Of a DNA stretch of 17,529 nt, positions 1 through 6,858 are shown one piece after another (within the stretch, counting starts at the first letter, position 1; every line of letters starts with the position of its first letter). The notes beneath the pieces were generated by a model, which saw nothing but the letters and a program-made list of their open reading frames with translations, searched no databases and had not been told where the DNA came from. The stretch is taken from NCBI GenBank assembly GCA_001513395.1, contig LFTP01000361.1, positions 1 through 17,529 of the forward strand. The letters run 5' to 3'. A program made the position numbers and the translations under genes. This DNA is from Clostridia bacterium DTU080 (lineage in GTDB: Bacteria > Bacillota > Limnochordia > DTU080).

Positions 1-1423
1 CCTCATAGGCCAGCAGCGCCTCTTCGACCCGTTCTCTGGCCGGTATGTCGAGATGATTGGTCGGCTCGTCAAGGACGAGAATGTTGTAGTCGCTGAGCAG
101 CAGTCTGACGAGGGCTACCCGCCGGCGCTCTCCCTCGCTCAAAACGGACAACGGTTTATCCCACTCGCTTGGAGAGAACAAGAACAAAGCGAGCATGTGC
201 CGGACCCGTTGATGATGCTCAGTCGCTATGCGGCCCAGGACACTCAAAACGCTGTCAAGCACGCTTGTCCGGTCGCGAAGATGATCAAGCTCCTGCTCCA
301 AAAACCCGGGTCTCAGAGACGGAGATCTCCACACCTTTCCCCACGTAGGAGGCTCCAAGCCGAGCAAGATGCGCAGCAGAGTCGTCTTGCCCGCTCCGTT
401 AGGACCTACCACGCCTATTTTATCGCCGCGACGGACGGCAAAATCGGTATCGCGGAACAAAACGCGCCCATAGGCCTTTCCCAGCCCTTCGGCAATCAAC
501 AGATGCGTGCCGAGATGCCGATCGTCAGAGAACTCAAGGGAGATGGTCTTCTCCATCCTGGGCTTGACCGCAGCCTCTGATTTCATCCGTTCCAGTCTTT
601 TGACGGTAGCTTTCACCCGGGCGGCCGTCTTTTTGGCACGTGCCCGGTAATAGTCGTTTTGGCCGGCACCTCGGTGAGCGGCATGAAACCAGCGCATCTG
701 GCGGGCAATGTTATCCTCCAGACGACGGATTTGTTTCTGTTCTTTTTGATACTGTCGAACCTGGCGCTCCATGGCCGCCTGTTTCTGCCTACGGTATTCG
801 CTATAGTTGCCGGGATAATCCGCCAGTTCCGTAGGCGACAGCTCCAATACCCGAGTGGCCACTTGGTCCAGAAGATAGCGATCGTGGGAAATGACTATTA
901 CCGTACACGGACAGGCGGACAGAATCTGTGCCAGTTGCTCACACCCTTCCAGATCGACGTGATTGGTGGGTTCATCGAGGACCAACAGATCCGGCACGGA
1001 TAGCCAACACCGAGCCAACAAAAGACGGCTCTTTTGCCCTCCGCTCAACTTACTCAAAGGCAGGCTGGCCTCCTGATCACAGAAACCGAAAAGGCCCAGC
1101 GCCTCGGAGACACTGCAACGAGCCGCTGTGCCGAGCTGTCGCTTCTCGGCCTCCAACAGATCGCGAGCAGAACCATGGGAGGGAAGGTCAAAGGTCTGAG
1201 GCAGGTATCCAGTGACTAACGTATCACTCAAGAACCGAACCTCTCCGGAAGTTGCGGGTTCCAGGCCGAGTACAATGCGCGCTCGAGTAGTCTTGCCGAC
1301 TCCGTTGGCTCCGACCAAGGCAATGCGTTCGTTCGTATTGACGGAAAAGCTGAGGCCTTTGAACAGAGTACGCTGACCGAAGACTTTGGTCAGATTCGTG
1401 GCTTGCAGCAGGGTTCGACCCAA
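1..1423 (-). CDS. ABC-F family ATPase, probable ribosome protection factor (3' end cut by window edge)
   Basis: Read on the minus strand, the frame is open from about 1432 to the left edge, giving some 474 residues. Counting from the TTG at 1423, two ABC ATPase domains are visible. The first has Walker A GANGVGKTT (38-46), signature LSGGQ (126-130) and Walker B LLVLDEPTNH (146-155). A charged, helical interdomain linker follows at about 210-285. The second domain has Walker A GPNGAGKTT (340-348), a degenerate signature LSEGE (428-432) and Walker B followed by DEPTNHLD. There are no membrane segments, so this is the soluble ABC-F type that works in the ribosomal E site and not a transporter. 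The C-terminus is missing. The TTG is preferred because GGGGGTG lies six bases upstream; GTG at 1432 is the alternative. The leader peptide and attenuator upstream suggest the antibiotic-resistance branch, which is inference; a housekeeping ABC-F remains possible. Confidence 0.93.
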   Translation of the reverse strand, partial: MGRTLLQATNLTKVFGQRTLFKGLSFSVNTNERIALVGANGVGKTTRARIVLGLEPATSGEVRFLSDTLVTGYLPQTFDLPSHGSARDLLEAEKRQLGTAARCSVSEALGLFGFCDQEASLPLSKLSGGQKSRLLLARCWLSVPDLLVLDEPTNHVDLEGCEQLAQILSACPCTVIVISHDRYLLDQVATRVLELSPTELADYPGNYSEYRRQKQAAMERQVRQYQKEQKQIRRLEDNIARQMRWFHAAHRGAGQNDYYRARAKKTAARVKATVKRLERMKSEAAVKPRMEKTISLEFSDDRHLGTHLLIAEGLGKAYGRVLFRDTDFAVRRGDKIGVVGPNGAGKTTLLRILLGLEPPTWGKVWRSPSLRPGFLEQELDHLRDRTSVLDSVLSVLGRIATEHHQRVRHMLALFLFSPSEWDKPLSVLSEGERRRVALVRLLLSDYNILVLDEPTNHLDIPARERVEEALLAYE

Positions 1424-1451
1424 AGAAAACACCCCCGAATTTCGTGGGGTG
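1422..1451 (-). terminator. Terminator-like attenuator hairpin overlapping the ABC-F start
   Basis: In the minus-strand RNA, CACCCC (1451-1446) can pair with GGGGTG (1435-1430), with a partly paired inner loop containing CG/CG. The stem is followed at once by TTTTCTTT (1429-1422). That is an intrinsic terminator shape placed exactly at the start of the ABC-F gene. The 3' arm is also the probable ribosome binding site, so the same hairpin could block translation. The 5' arm overlaps CTCACC (1453-1448), which is complementary to GGTGAG (1545-1540) at the leader stop codon, giving a possible antiterminator. The pairing is seen in the sequence; the regulatory role is inferred. Confidence 0.6.
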
Positions 1452-1540
1452 AGCCGCGCAGAGGGATGCGCTCGCCAGGGCCGAGGCGAATAGACAAAAG
1501 AAAAGGCAGAGAAGCCGCGAGACGATCAGCCTCTACGCTC

Positions 1541-1585
1541 TCACCGCGATATATGGTTTGAGAGGATATAGCGACTGATCCGCAT
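1541..1585 (-). CDS. 14-residue regulatory leader peptide upstream of the ABC-F gene
   Basis: A short open frame encodes MRISRYILSNHISR and ends in TGA. It is preceded by AAAGGAG six bases before its ATG, one of the best ribosome binding sites in the window, which is hard to explain unless the frame is translated. It lies about 110 bases upstream of the ABC-F start, on the same strand, with the terminator-like hairpin in between. Short leader peptides in this position control resistance genes of the ABC-F and Erm types: a drug-stalled ribosome on the leader changes RNA folding so that transcription or translation of the resistance gene proceeds. Nothing else in the peptide is recognisable; the two Ile-Ser-Arg motifs (residues 3-5 and 12-14) are notable. 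Confidence 0.6.
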   Translation of the reverse strand: MRISRYILSNHISR

Positions 1586-1631
1586 GAGCTTCTCCTTTGC
1601 GTGATCCCGCCGGATTTTGATCTACATGATC

Positions 1632-1660
1632 ACGATAGCATATGCTCAGAGCCGCCGCAA
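1632..1660 (-). promoter_or_regulatory. Possible weak sigma-A-type promoter for the leader and ABC-F transcript
   Basis: On the minus strand TTGCGG (1660-1655) is separated by 17 bases from TATCGT (1637-1632). Matches to the consensus are only three of six and four of six. It is the best-placed candidate ahead of the leader peptide, about 45 bases upstream of its ATG. An overlapping TATGCT (1642-1637) is an alternative -10 without a good -35. Confidence 0.25.
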
Positions 1661-1990
1661 GTCCGGCTTCCCAAAGCCTTCACTGACCGCAGGGCTATTC
1701 CTTCGTCCGCCATGTCTGTCTCTACACCACAGTCATAGACGGGCTGACGTTGTCTTAACTGTCTTAGCTAAGCTAAAGCCTATTCCTTCTGCCCAACGAG
1801 CAGGAATATCTGCTGCCACCGGCGGACAAAGACCGGGAGATCTCACCTCCGGTGCTTAGATGCCCGCCCTCGGCAACGGTGAGCTCCCCCTGTGTCTGCC
1901 CCTATCCGGCATTCCCCGTTTACGATTGAGATCAACCTTTCGGAATCGGCGCCGTTGACGGGAAGGCCGGCAAGATCCCGATGCTCGATA
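1661..1990. other. Gene-free stretch with short repeats and small inverted repeats
   Basis: I find no convincing coding frame here on either strand. The 10-mer CTATTCCTTC occurs twice on the plus strand (1695-1704 and 1780-1789). Small inverted repeats are present: AGCAG/CTGCT around 1800-1815, CTTAGCTAAG near 1763-1775, and CACCGG/CCGGTG between about 1817 and 1854. The stretch follows the stop codon of the beta-helix gene and precedes the ABC-F leader, so it should hold the 3' end of one transcript and the promoter of the next. No clear intrinsic terminator with a T tract is visible after the beta-helix gene. Confidence 0.5.
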
Positions 1991-3880
1991 TTATTCTTTA
2001 AACTCAATCATACGAAACGACGCATCGTCGTAGTAGACCTCACCCGGTCCGTAGAGCCTGAGAAAAACCAGGCCCCTTTGTGCGGTGGATGGCGCCTCTA
2101 CCTGCATCTTGATATTCACCCATTCACCGTAGGTGTCCAACCACTCCCACTCTCGCCGATCTTCTCCCACATGAGAACCTGCGTAAAACTCTACTTTCAA
2201 AGCCACCTTGCGACACGGTCGCATTAGTTTCACCCACGCCGACAGCTCATAGATCTGGCCGCCCTCGACGGGTGCGCTTTGCTGTATCCAATAATAAGCG
2301 TCGTTGTCACTCCTCATCCTGACGCCCACATTTCCGGATCGGGCCGCTTCGAAGCTGCCGACCACCGCGCCCGAATGCCAGCCATCAACGGCACCCGTTC
2401 CACGCCCCCTGACGGTCCACATCCTAGGAACGCCTTCCTCCGCTGTGTTCTCAAATCCCGGATTGCTCAGGAGATTGTCGCTCAAGTAGATCACCTCAGG
2501 CGGAGGCGAGGGTGTCTCGGAACGCACCTCAACGGCAGGCACCTGATAGCCGGCCAAAGAAATGATCCGATCATAGCGGATCGTCGCCGATTCTTTGTGC
2601 ACGGCTTGTATCGTGACATCTTTAGTCGATCCGGCCCAGACAATCCGGGCTCCATAGGGATTGACTACCTCGATTCGACCGGTGATGTCAAAGAAAGCTT
2701 CTTTGTCACCCATCCGATTGACTGCACCGTACAAAGCAGGGCGTTCCCTATCATCCGTGACAAGTACACTATCGAAGATCACGCCACCCATTCCGGTCTC
2801 GGCTTCCAGATAGATGGGTACGGCCGAAGAAGTGGCTACATTGTGTACAATGCAATCCTCAAAGCGGACTTTAAGCGTGTCGCCGTCGATGTAACGCAGA
2901 CCGATACCCTGCCGTGCGGTATCCTCGATCAGACAGTTGCGCACCGTGATCTCACCCGCGGCATGATTGTCCGGATGGCGAGCCGTGACGCTAAAGCCCA
3001 CTGAAGCTCCTTTGATCAGCACGTTTTCGAAAAAAAACGAGACCTTGGCCCAGCGATCCAGGTTGGCCAAGGCGAGCACAATACCCGGCCCCTTGTTGTT
3101 TTCGAATACACAGTTGCGAACCACGATGTTTTGCAGAATCTCATCCCGGTGATTGGGCTCAAAATCGATGCCGGCCATGGGATTCGTCCCGCCCGTGTTC
3201 TTAAAGACACTGTTTTCAATTAGCAGATCTTTGACCGTAATAACGCTGATACCTTGGCGGTAGTTGTTGTCCGCGATTACGTCTCTAATAACAATATTCT
3301 CATTGTGAAGTCTCCACGTACCACGGCCCAGATAGATCCCGTCACCGCCCGTGTCGCGGATGGTCAACCCCAGGATTTCTACGTTCTTTGCGCCCCGGAT
3401 GTTGATCCCCATGCGCCATTCAGCCTTCTCGTAGGGCGGCGCCGCATAGTCTTCCTTGTGCATGCGAATGGTGGCCCCATAGCCCCGGATGATCAGATTC
3501 TCAACATCCTGCGCCGTGAACACCGAATCCCTCTTACCGTGATACTCACCCTTTTTGGCGGTCACCACGGTCCCATCTTCCAAGACGAGCTCGAGATTGC
3601 TGCGCAAGAATATGGGACGCACTATCCAGTCCTGACCCATGTTGGGGATGATAACCCGGGAGGCGCCTGAGTTGATGGCAGCCTGCAGGTACTCCGTGGA
3701 ATCCTCGGGGTCAAATCCCCACCAGGCCGCATTGGCCTCGCTGCGCTGTCCCGCCAAAACCTCTTCGACCGCTTTCGGATTCGGCCCCGGCCTGTCAGCG
3801 GCCAAACCGGCGATCGACGACACAACAAAAAAGACCAGCACAAGGGCGGACATCCGTACCCTTCCCCGGCGCGTCGTCAT
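1991..3880 (-). CDS. Exported right-handed beta-helix protein with C-terminal carbohydrate-binding domain
   Basis: The protein has 629 residues. A Sec signal peptide is visible at 1-28: an Arg-rich start, a hydrophobic core, and probable cleavage after AGLA. Residues about 55-440 have the repeating short beta-strand pattern of a pectate-lyase-like right-handed beta-helix, with turns such as NLIIRGYG, NVEILGLTIRDTGGDGI and NIVIRDVIADNN. Residues 468-629 form a jelly-roll carbohydrate-binding domain of the CBM4/9 type, starting LLSNPGFE, with LSAWVKL in the middle and YYDDASF near the end. Proteins of this build are usually polysaccharide lyases, hydrolases or epimerases acting on uronic-acid polymers. 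The GH28 polygalacturonase catalytic motifs are not evident, so the activity is unassigned. The ATG is supported by AAGGAGG eight bases upstream. The gene follows the TIM-barrel gene by 13 bases. Confidence 0.88.
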   Translation of the reverse strand: MTTRRGRVRMSALVLVFFVVSSIAGLAADRPGPNPKAVEEVLAGQRSEANAAWWGFDPEDSTEYLQAAINSGASRVIIPNMGQDWIVRPIFLRSNLELVLEDGTVVTAKKGEYHGKRDSVFTAQDVENLIIRGYGATIRMHKEDYAAPPYEKAEWRMGINIRGAKNVEILGLTIRDTGGDGIYLGRGTWRLHNENIVIRDVIADNNYRQGISVITVKDLLIENSVFKNTGGTNPMAGIDFEPNHRDEILQNIVVRNCVFENNKGPGIVLALANLDRWAKVSFFFENVLIKGASVGFSVTARHPDNHAAGEITVRNCLIEDTARQGIGLRYIDGDTLKVRFEDCIVHNVATSSAVPIYLEAETGMGGVIFDSVLVTDDRERPALYGAVNRMGDKEAFFDITGRIEVVNPYGARIVWAGSTKDVTIQAVHKESATIRYDRIISLAGYQVPAVEVRSETPSPPPEVIYLSDNLLSNPGFENTAEEGVPRMWTVRGRGTGAVDGWHSGAVVGSFEAARSGNVGVRMRSDNDAYYWIQQSAPVEGGQIYELSAWVKLMRPCRKVALKVEFYAGSHVGEDRREWEWLDTYGEWVNIKMQVEAPSTAQRGLVFLRLYGPGEVYYDDASFRMIEFKE

Positions 3881-3888
3881 TTTTTGAT

Positions 3889-3895
3889 CCTCCTT
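3889..3895 (-). promoter_or_regulatory. Ribosome binding site overlapping the upstream stop codon
   Basis: AAGGAGG on the minus strand lies eight bases before the ATG of the beta-helix gene and shares two bases with the TAA stop (3896-3894) of the TIM-barrel gene. This arrangement favours translational coupling of the two genes and fixes the start of the second. Confidence 0.8.
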
Positions 3896-4685
3896 AAGAT
3901 CCCTGTGCTTCCAGAATCTCCCGCACCAAAGCGGCGTTTTCCTCGACTATGTCCTCTTTGTCGCCCCTATGCATGCCTACGTTGACCACATCCCCCGGTT
4001 TGATGTGCTCAAAGGCATACTCAAACGCCATGCGTGGGTCAATGCGTCCCGCCCCCATGATCTTGTAGGCAATACATGGCTTTGCGATGCGCTGAATGCA
4101 ATCCACGGCTAAAGGAACATCAGCCAACCGGAAACGATGTCCCTTACCCGCATGCAGGCTCCCGCAATTGAAGAAACAGACGGCGTGAAAATCGACGATG
4201 TCGAGACTGTTCACCCACAAGTGGGCCTGCGGCGCATGGGCGGCCACCCCGACCGGGATGCCCAAAGAGCGGGCGTAGGCACTCCAAGCGCTCAGTTCAT
4301 CCGCTTCCTTCTCGGCGAAGGCTCTGTCCACAAGGCCGCCATGGAAGTACAACGCCTTACAGCCCAACTCCACGACTTCATCGATAGCTTCCTTCCAACT
4401 TGGCTTATGGCGCATGTTGACCTGGGCAATCCACTGCAGGGGGCCCTGATCGGACATGTACCGGCGCACGGCCTCCATTACATTGGGACTCTCATTGTTG
4501 GTGATCATGGTGTTAATACCGGCCGCCGCGGCTTTCTCCCAAGTTTCCAAGATGCGATCCAGAGTATGGAAGGCTCGCATCTCTTGATCCCGCTCTTTGC
4601 TTTGGTGACTGTAGCCTCCGAACGGATTCGCCCCGATGATAAGACGCGTCACTTTAAGTCCGCAAAAATCAACGGTGGGCAACAC
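3894..4685 (-). CDS. Aldo/keto-reductase-like TIM-barrel protein of unknown function
   Basis: From the GTG at 4685 the product has 263 residues and no signal peptide, so it is probably cytoplasmic. The opening VDFCGLKVTRLIIGANPFGG resembles the first strand of aldo/keto reductases, and the C-terminal NVGMHRGDKEDIVEENAALV resembles their last helix. The segment that should carry the catalytic Asp and Tyr reads INTMITNNESPNV, so the usual D-Y-K-H tetrad is not recognisable. Several His and Cys residues sit at strand ends (YFHGG, VAAHAP, DFHAVCFFNCG), which could mean a metal site or a different chemistry. The frame continues upstream to a TTG at 4772 (292 residues). I prefer 4685 because GAGGGGG lies about eight bases before it and the family-like sequence begins there. 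It is coupled to the downstream beta-helix gene. Confidence 0.8.
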   Translation of the reverse strand: MLPTVDFCGLKVTRLIIGANPFGGYSHQSKERDQEMRAFHTLDRILETWEKAAAAGINTMITNNESPNVMEAVRRYMSDQGPLQWIAQVNMRHKPSWKEAIDEVVELGCKALYFHGGLVDRAFAEKEADELSAWSAYARSLGIPVGVAAHAPQAHLWVNSLDIVDFHAVCFFNCGSLHAGKGHRFRLADVPLAVDCIQRIAKPCIAYKIMGAGRIDPRMAFEYAFEHIKPGDVVNVGMHRGDKEDIVEENAALVREILEAQGS

Positions 4686-4902
4686 TCCAAAGACCCCCTC
4701 AATCAGTGATGGCAAAGCCTTTTTGTCTTTCAGCGACCAACGGCCTTTGTCCTGCACTGTCTTGATCGCCAAAACAATCGGAATTTTTATCGGTCAGGGT
4801 TATCGCCGGGAGGCAAGGACATCAACGTCGGGTGAAGAAATGGCTAATCGGCCTCCGAGTGAAGTATGCATTAAAAACCCAGGAAAGAGTTGGAGGTGTT
4901 TC
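4686..4902. promoter_or_regulatory. Divergent intergenic region between TIM-barrel and HAD genes
   Basis: The two flanking genes point away from each other, so promoters for both should lie here. On the plus strand TATGCA within 4865-4875 is a possible -10 for the HAD gene. On the minus strand the A/T-rich GATAAAAAT (around 4781-4790) is a possible -10 for the TIM-barrel gene. Neither has a convincing -35 element. If the TIM-barrel gene really starts at the TTG at 4772, the region shrinks to 4773-4902. Confidence 0.35.
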
Positions 4903-5520
4903 ATGGTACGTGACCGCATTCGTTTGGTTCTCTTTGATCTGGGCGGTGTCTTGGTCGAGTTAGCCGGGTTGCCCACTCCGTTGCGAAGGCTTAGAGACCG
5001 CCTGACGGATGACGAGATTTGGGCCCGCTGGCTGACTTCTACCGCAGTGAGAGATTTTGAAACGGGGCGGATAGAGCCTCATACCTTCGCCTTACGGATC
5101 ATAGACGAAATGAAGCTCGACGCGGATCCTGACCGGCTGCTGAAAGAGTTGGCTGCATGGACGAAAGGGCTTTTTCCCGGCGCTCTCGAGTTGGTGAATA
5201 GCATACCTCCGCAGTACGAACGAGGGATTTTGAGCAACTGCAATGCCTTGCATTGGTCTCGCTTGGTTGACGACACTGGCTTGGGCCAGGCCGTCAACCT
5301 GTGTTTCTCATCGCACTTAACGGGAAAGGTAAAGCCCGACAAAGAAGCCTTCCTTCACGTCATCGACGCCACGGGATATGCCCCAGACGAGATCCTTTTC
5401 CTCGATGACAATAAGCTCAACGTGGAAGCGGCCACAAGGCTGGGAATTCATGCCCGCCAGGTTCGCGGCATAGAAGAAGTCAGACAGGCGCTGATCGAAG
5501 TGGGTATTCTGCATAAATGA
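4903..5520 (+). CDS. HAD-superfamily phosphatase, YihX-like
   Basis: The product has 205 residues. HAD motif I is FDLGGVL with nucleophile Asp12; the usual second Asp of DxD is Gly14, as in the sugar-phosphate phosphatase YihX and its relatives. Motif II is ILSNCN (Ser111), motif III is the Lys of GKVKPDK (Lys144) and motif IV is LFLDDN (Asp168, Asp169). A helical cap lies between motifs I and II. The likely reaction is dephosphorylation of a small phosphorylated metabolite, perhaps a hexose phosphate; the substrate cannot be read from sequence. The ATG at 4903 is chosen because GGAGGTG sits four bases upstream, although the frame is open further back to 4636, which overlaps the divergent gene. 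The MFS gene follows after 51 bases, so the two are probably co-transcribed. Confidence 0.92.
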   Translation: MVRDRIRLVLFDLGGVLVELAGLPTPLRRLRDRLTDDEIWARWLTSTAVRDFETGRIEPHTFALRIIDEMKLDADPDRLLKELAAWTKGLFPGALELVNSIPPQYERGILSNCNALHWSRLVDDTGLGQAVNLCFSSHLTGKVKPDKEAFLHVIDATGYAPDEILFLDDNKLNVEAATRLGIHARQVRGIEEVRQALIEVGILHK

Positions 5521-5571
5521 TCGGAGATCACGAGCCGAAGCTTACGACACGACAAGAGGTGCGTATCTCAT

Positions 5572-6858
5572 ATGTCAACGACCGATGTTACTCCGTCCCG
5601 TAAGAGATTCTCCCTGTATTTGCCCCCAAAGGCCTGGAACTTCGGGCTTTTGGCGGCGACTGTATCCATGGACATGAGCCTGGGTCTCAGCCAACTGGCT
5701 ACAAATCTTCTGGCCGTCGCCTTTGGCGCCTCAGCGTTTCACCTCGGACTGAAGGGAGTGATCTGGTGTATACCCTATGTGGTGTTTTGCCCACTATCCG
5801 GTAGACTCTCCGACCGAGCGGGTCGAAAACGCATCGCCCTGGCAGCAGCCGTCTTTCTCATGTTTCTCTATCTGTCGCTGAGCCGAATCACTACTTTGAC
5901 TCAGCTGCTGATCATAACACCGCTTTGCGGCTTGGCTACAGGCGTGTTTTGGCCGCCCATCCAAAGCTGGGTGGGTGATCTACGTACCGGTGAGCTCGGA
6001 TCCGCCGTGGGCAAGTTCAACATCGCCTGGAGTTCGGCATCCATGATCGGCACTCTGCTGGCCGGCTTCTTGTCAGAGATCGATCCGCAAACGCCGCTTT
6101 TGATCGCCGCTTTGCTCATGGCCTTCATTACCATGCTGGTCTCCTTGGTCCCCGAATCACAAACCGTGCGGAGTCGATCGGAGACGAACGTCAAAACAGC
6201 TCAACCGGAAAGCCAACGGCCTTCACCCGAGACACATCACGCCTTCCTCCATGCGGCCAGAGTGGCCAACCTGGTGGCGTTTCTCGGAATCGGCACCATC
6301 ACTACCTTCTTCCCAAAACTGGGTGCCGATTTGAACCTTTCGCCCAGCGTGATCGGAATTATCATCAGTGCCTTTGCCCTCGGCCGCGTCCTAACGTTCA
6401 CCGTGTTGGCCTTTACCACCCGCTGGCAGTACCACGGTCCCTTGCTCGGCGCAGCTCTGTTCGTCAGCGCTGTAGCGATGGGCCTGGCCGCGGTCGGCAA
6501 TACCCTGTGGTTGCTCGGCTGTTGCTTCGCCCTGATGGGGATTGTGGGCGGCATCACTTATATGGCCAGCCTGTTTTACGCCTTGGACGCGCCGGCACAT
6601 AGCGGAGCAAATGCGGGAATTCATGAATCGCTCCTCAGTGCCGGCATGGGTCTCAGCGCCTTAGTAGGCGGCATCGTGGCCCAAGTCTGGGGTTTGCGAT
6701 CACCGTTTGCTATGAGCGCCCTGGCTCTTCTCGCTGCCTCTTGGTGGGTCGCCAGACGATTGGTACTGCATCCTCCGGATCGTCTGTCCAAATCAGCGCA
6801 GGAACCTCAACGCAAAGGGCAGACTCAAACGAGTCCAAGCCCTGCCTCAATGAAGTAG
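5572..6858 (+). CDS. Major facilitator superfamily transporter
   Basis: This is a 428-residue membrane protein with about twelve hydrophobic segments split into two halves by a polar loop at about residues 200-225. The MFS motif A between TM2 and TM3 is intact as GRLSDRAGRKR (77-87). Length and motif fit the drug/metabolite efflux or sugar efflux branches of the family. The substrate is unknown. The start has AAGAGGTG upstream at a rather long spacing of about ten bases. The gene follows the HAD phosphatase on the same strand. Its last 34 bases overlap, tail to tail, the 3' end of the 10-TM exporter gene on the other strand, so there is no room for a dedicated terminator. Confidence 0.93.
   Translation: MSTTDVTPSRKRFSLYLPPKAWNFGLLAATVSMDMSLGLSQLATNLLAVAFGASAFHLGLKGVIWCIPYVVFCPLSGRLSDRAGRKRIALAAAVFLMFLYLSLSRITTLTQLLIITPLCGLATGVFWPPIQSWVGDLRTGELGSAVGKFNIAWSSASMIGTLLAGFLSEIDPQTPLLIAALLMAFITMLVSLVPESQTVRSRSETNVKTAQPESQRPSPETHHAFLHAARVANLVAFLGIGTITTFFPKLGADLNLSPSVIGIIISAFALGRVLTFTVLAFTTRWQYHGPLLGAALFVSAVAMGLAAVGNTLWLLGCCFALMGIVGGITYMASLFYALDAPAHSGANAGIHESLLSAGMGLSALVGGIVAQVWGLRSPFAMSALALLAASWWVARRLVLHPPDRLSKSAQEPQRKGQTQTSPSPASMK

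Noticed and set aside
53..1219. Several plus-strand frames at the left edge
   Set aside because: All are antisense to the ABC-F gene, whose Walker and signature motifs are clear on the minus strand.
1617..1859. 80-codon plus-strand frame
   Set aside because: Low-complexity composition, no ribosome binding site and no domain; it covers the leader region of the minus-strand ABC-F transcript.
2279..3004. Plus-strand open frame of 241 codons
   Set aside because: Antisense to the beta-helix gene, with a composition that mirrors the opposite strand and no family resemblance.
2700..3700. GH28 polygalacturonase assignment for the beta-helix protein
   Set aside because: The fold pattern fits, but I do not see the conserved NTD, DD, GHG and RIK motifs.
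4636..4902. Longer N-terminus for the HAD phosphatase
   Set aside because: It would overlap the divergent TIM-barrel gene, lacks HAD-like sequence, and the strong GGAGGTG before 4903 decides the start.
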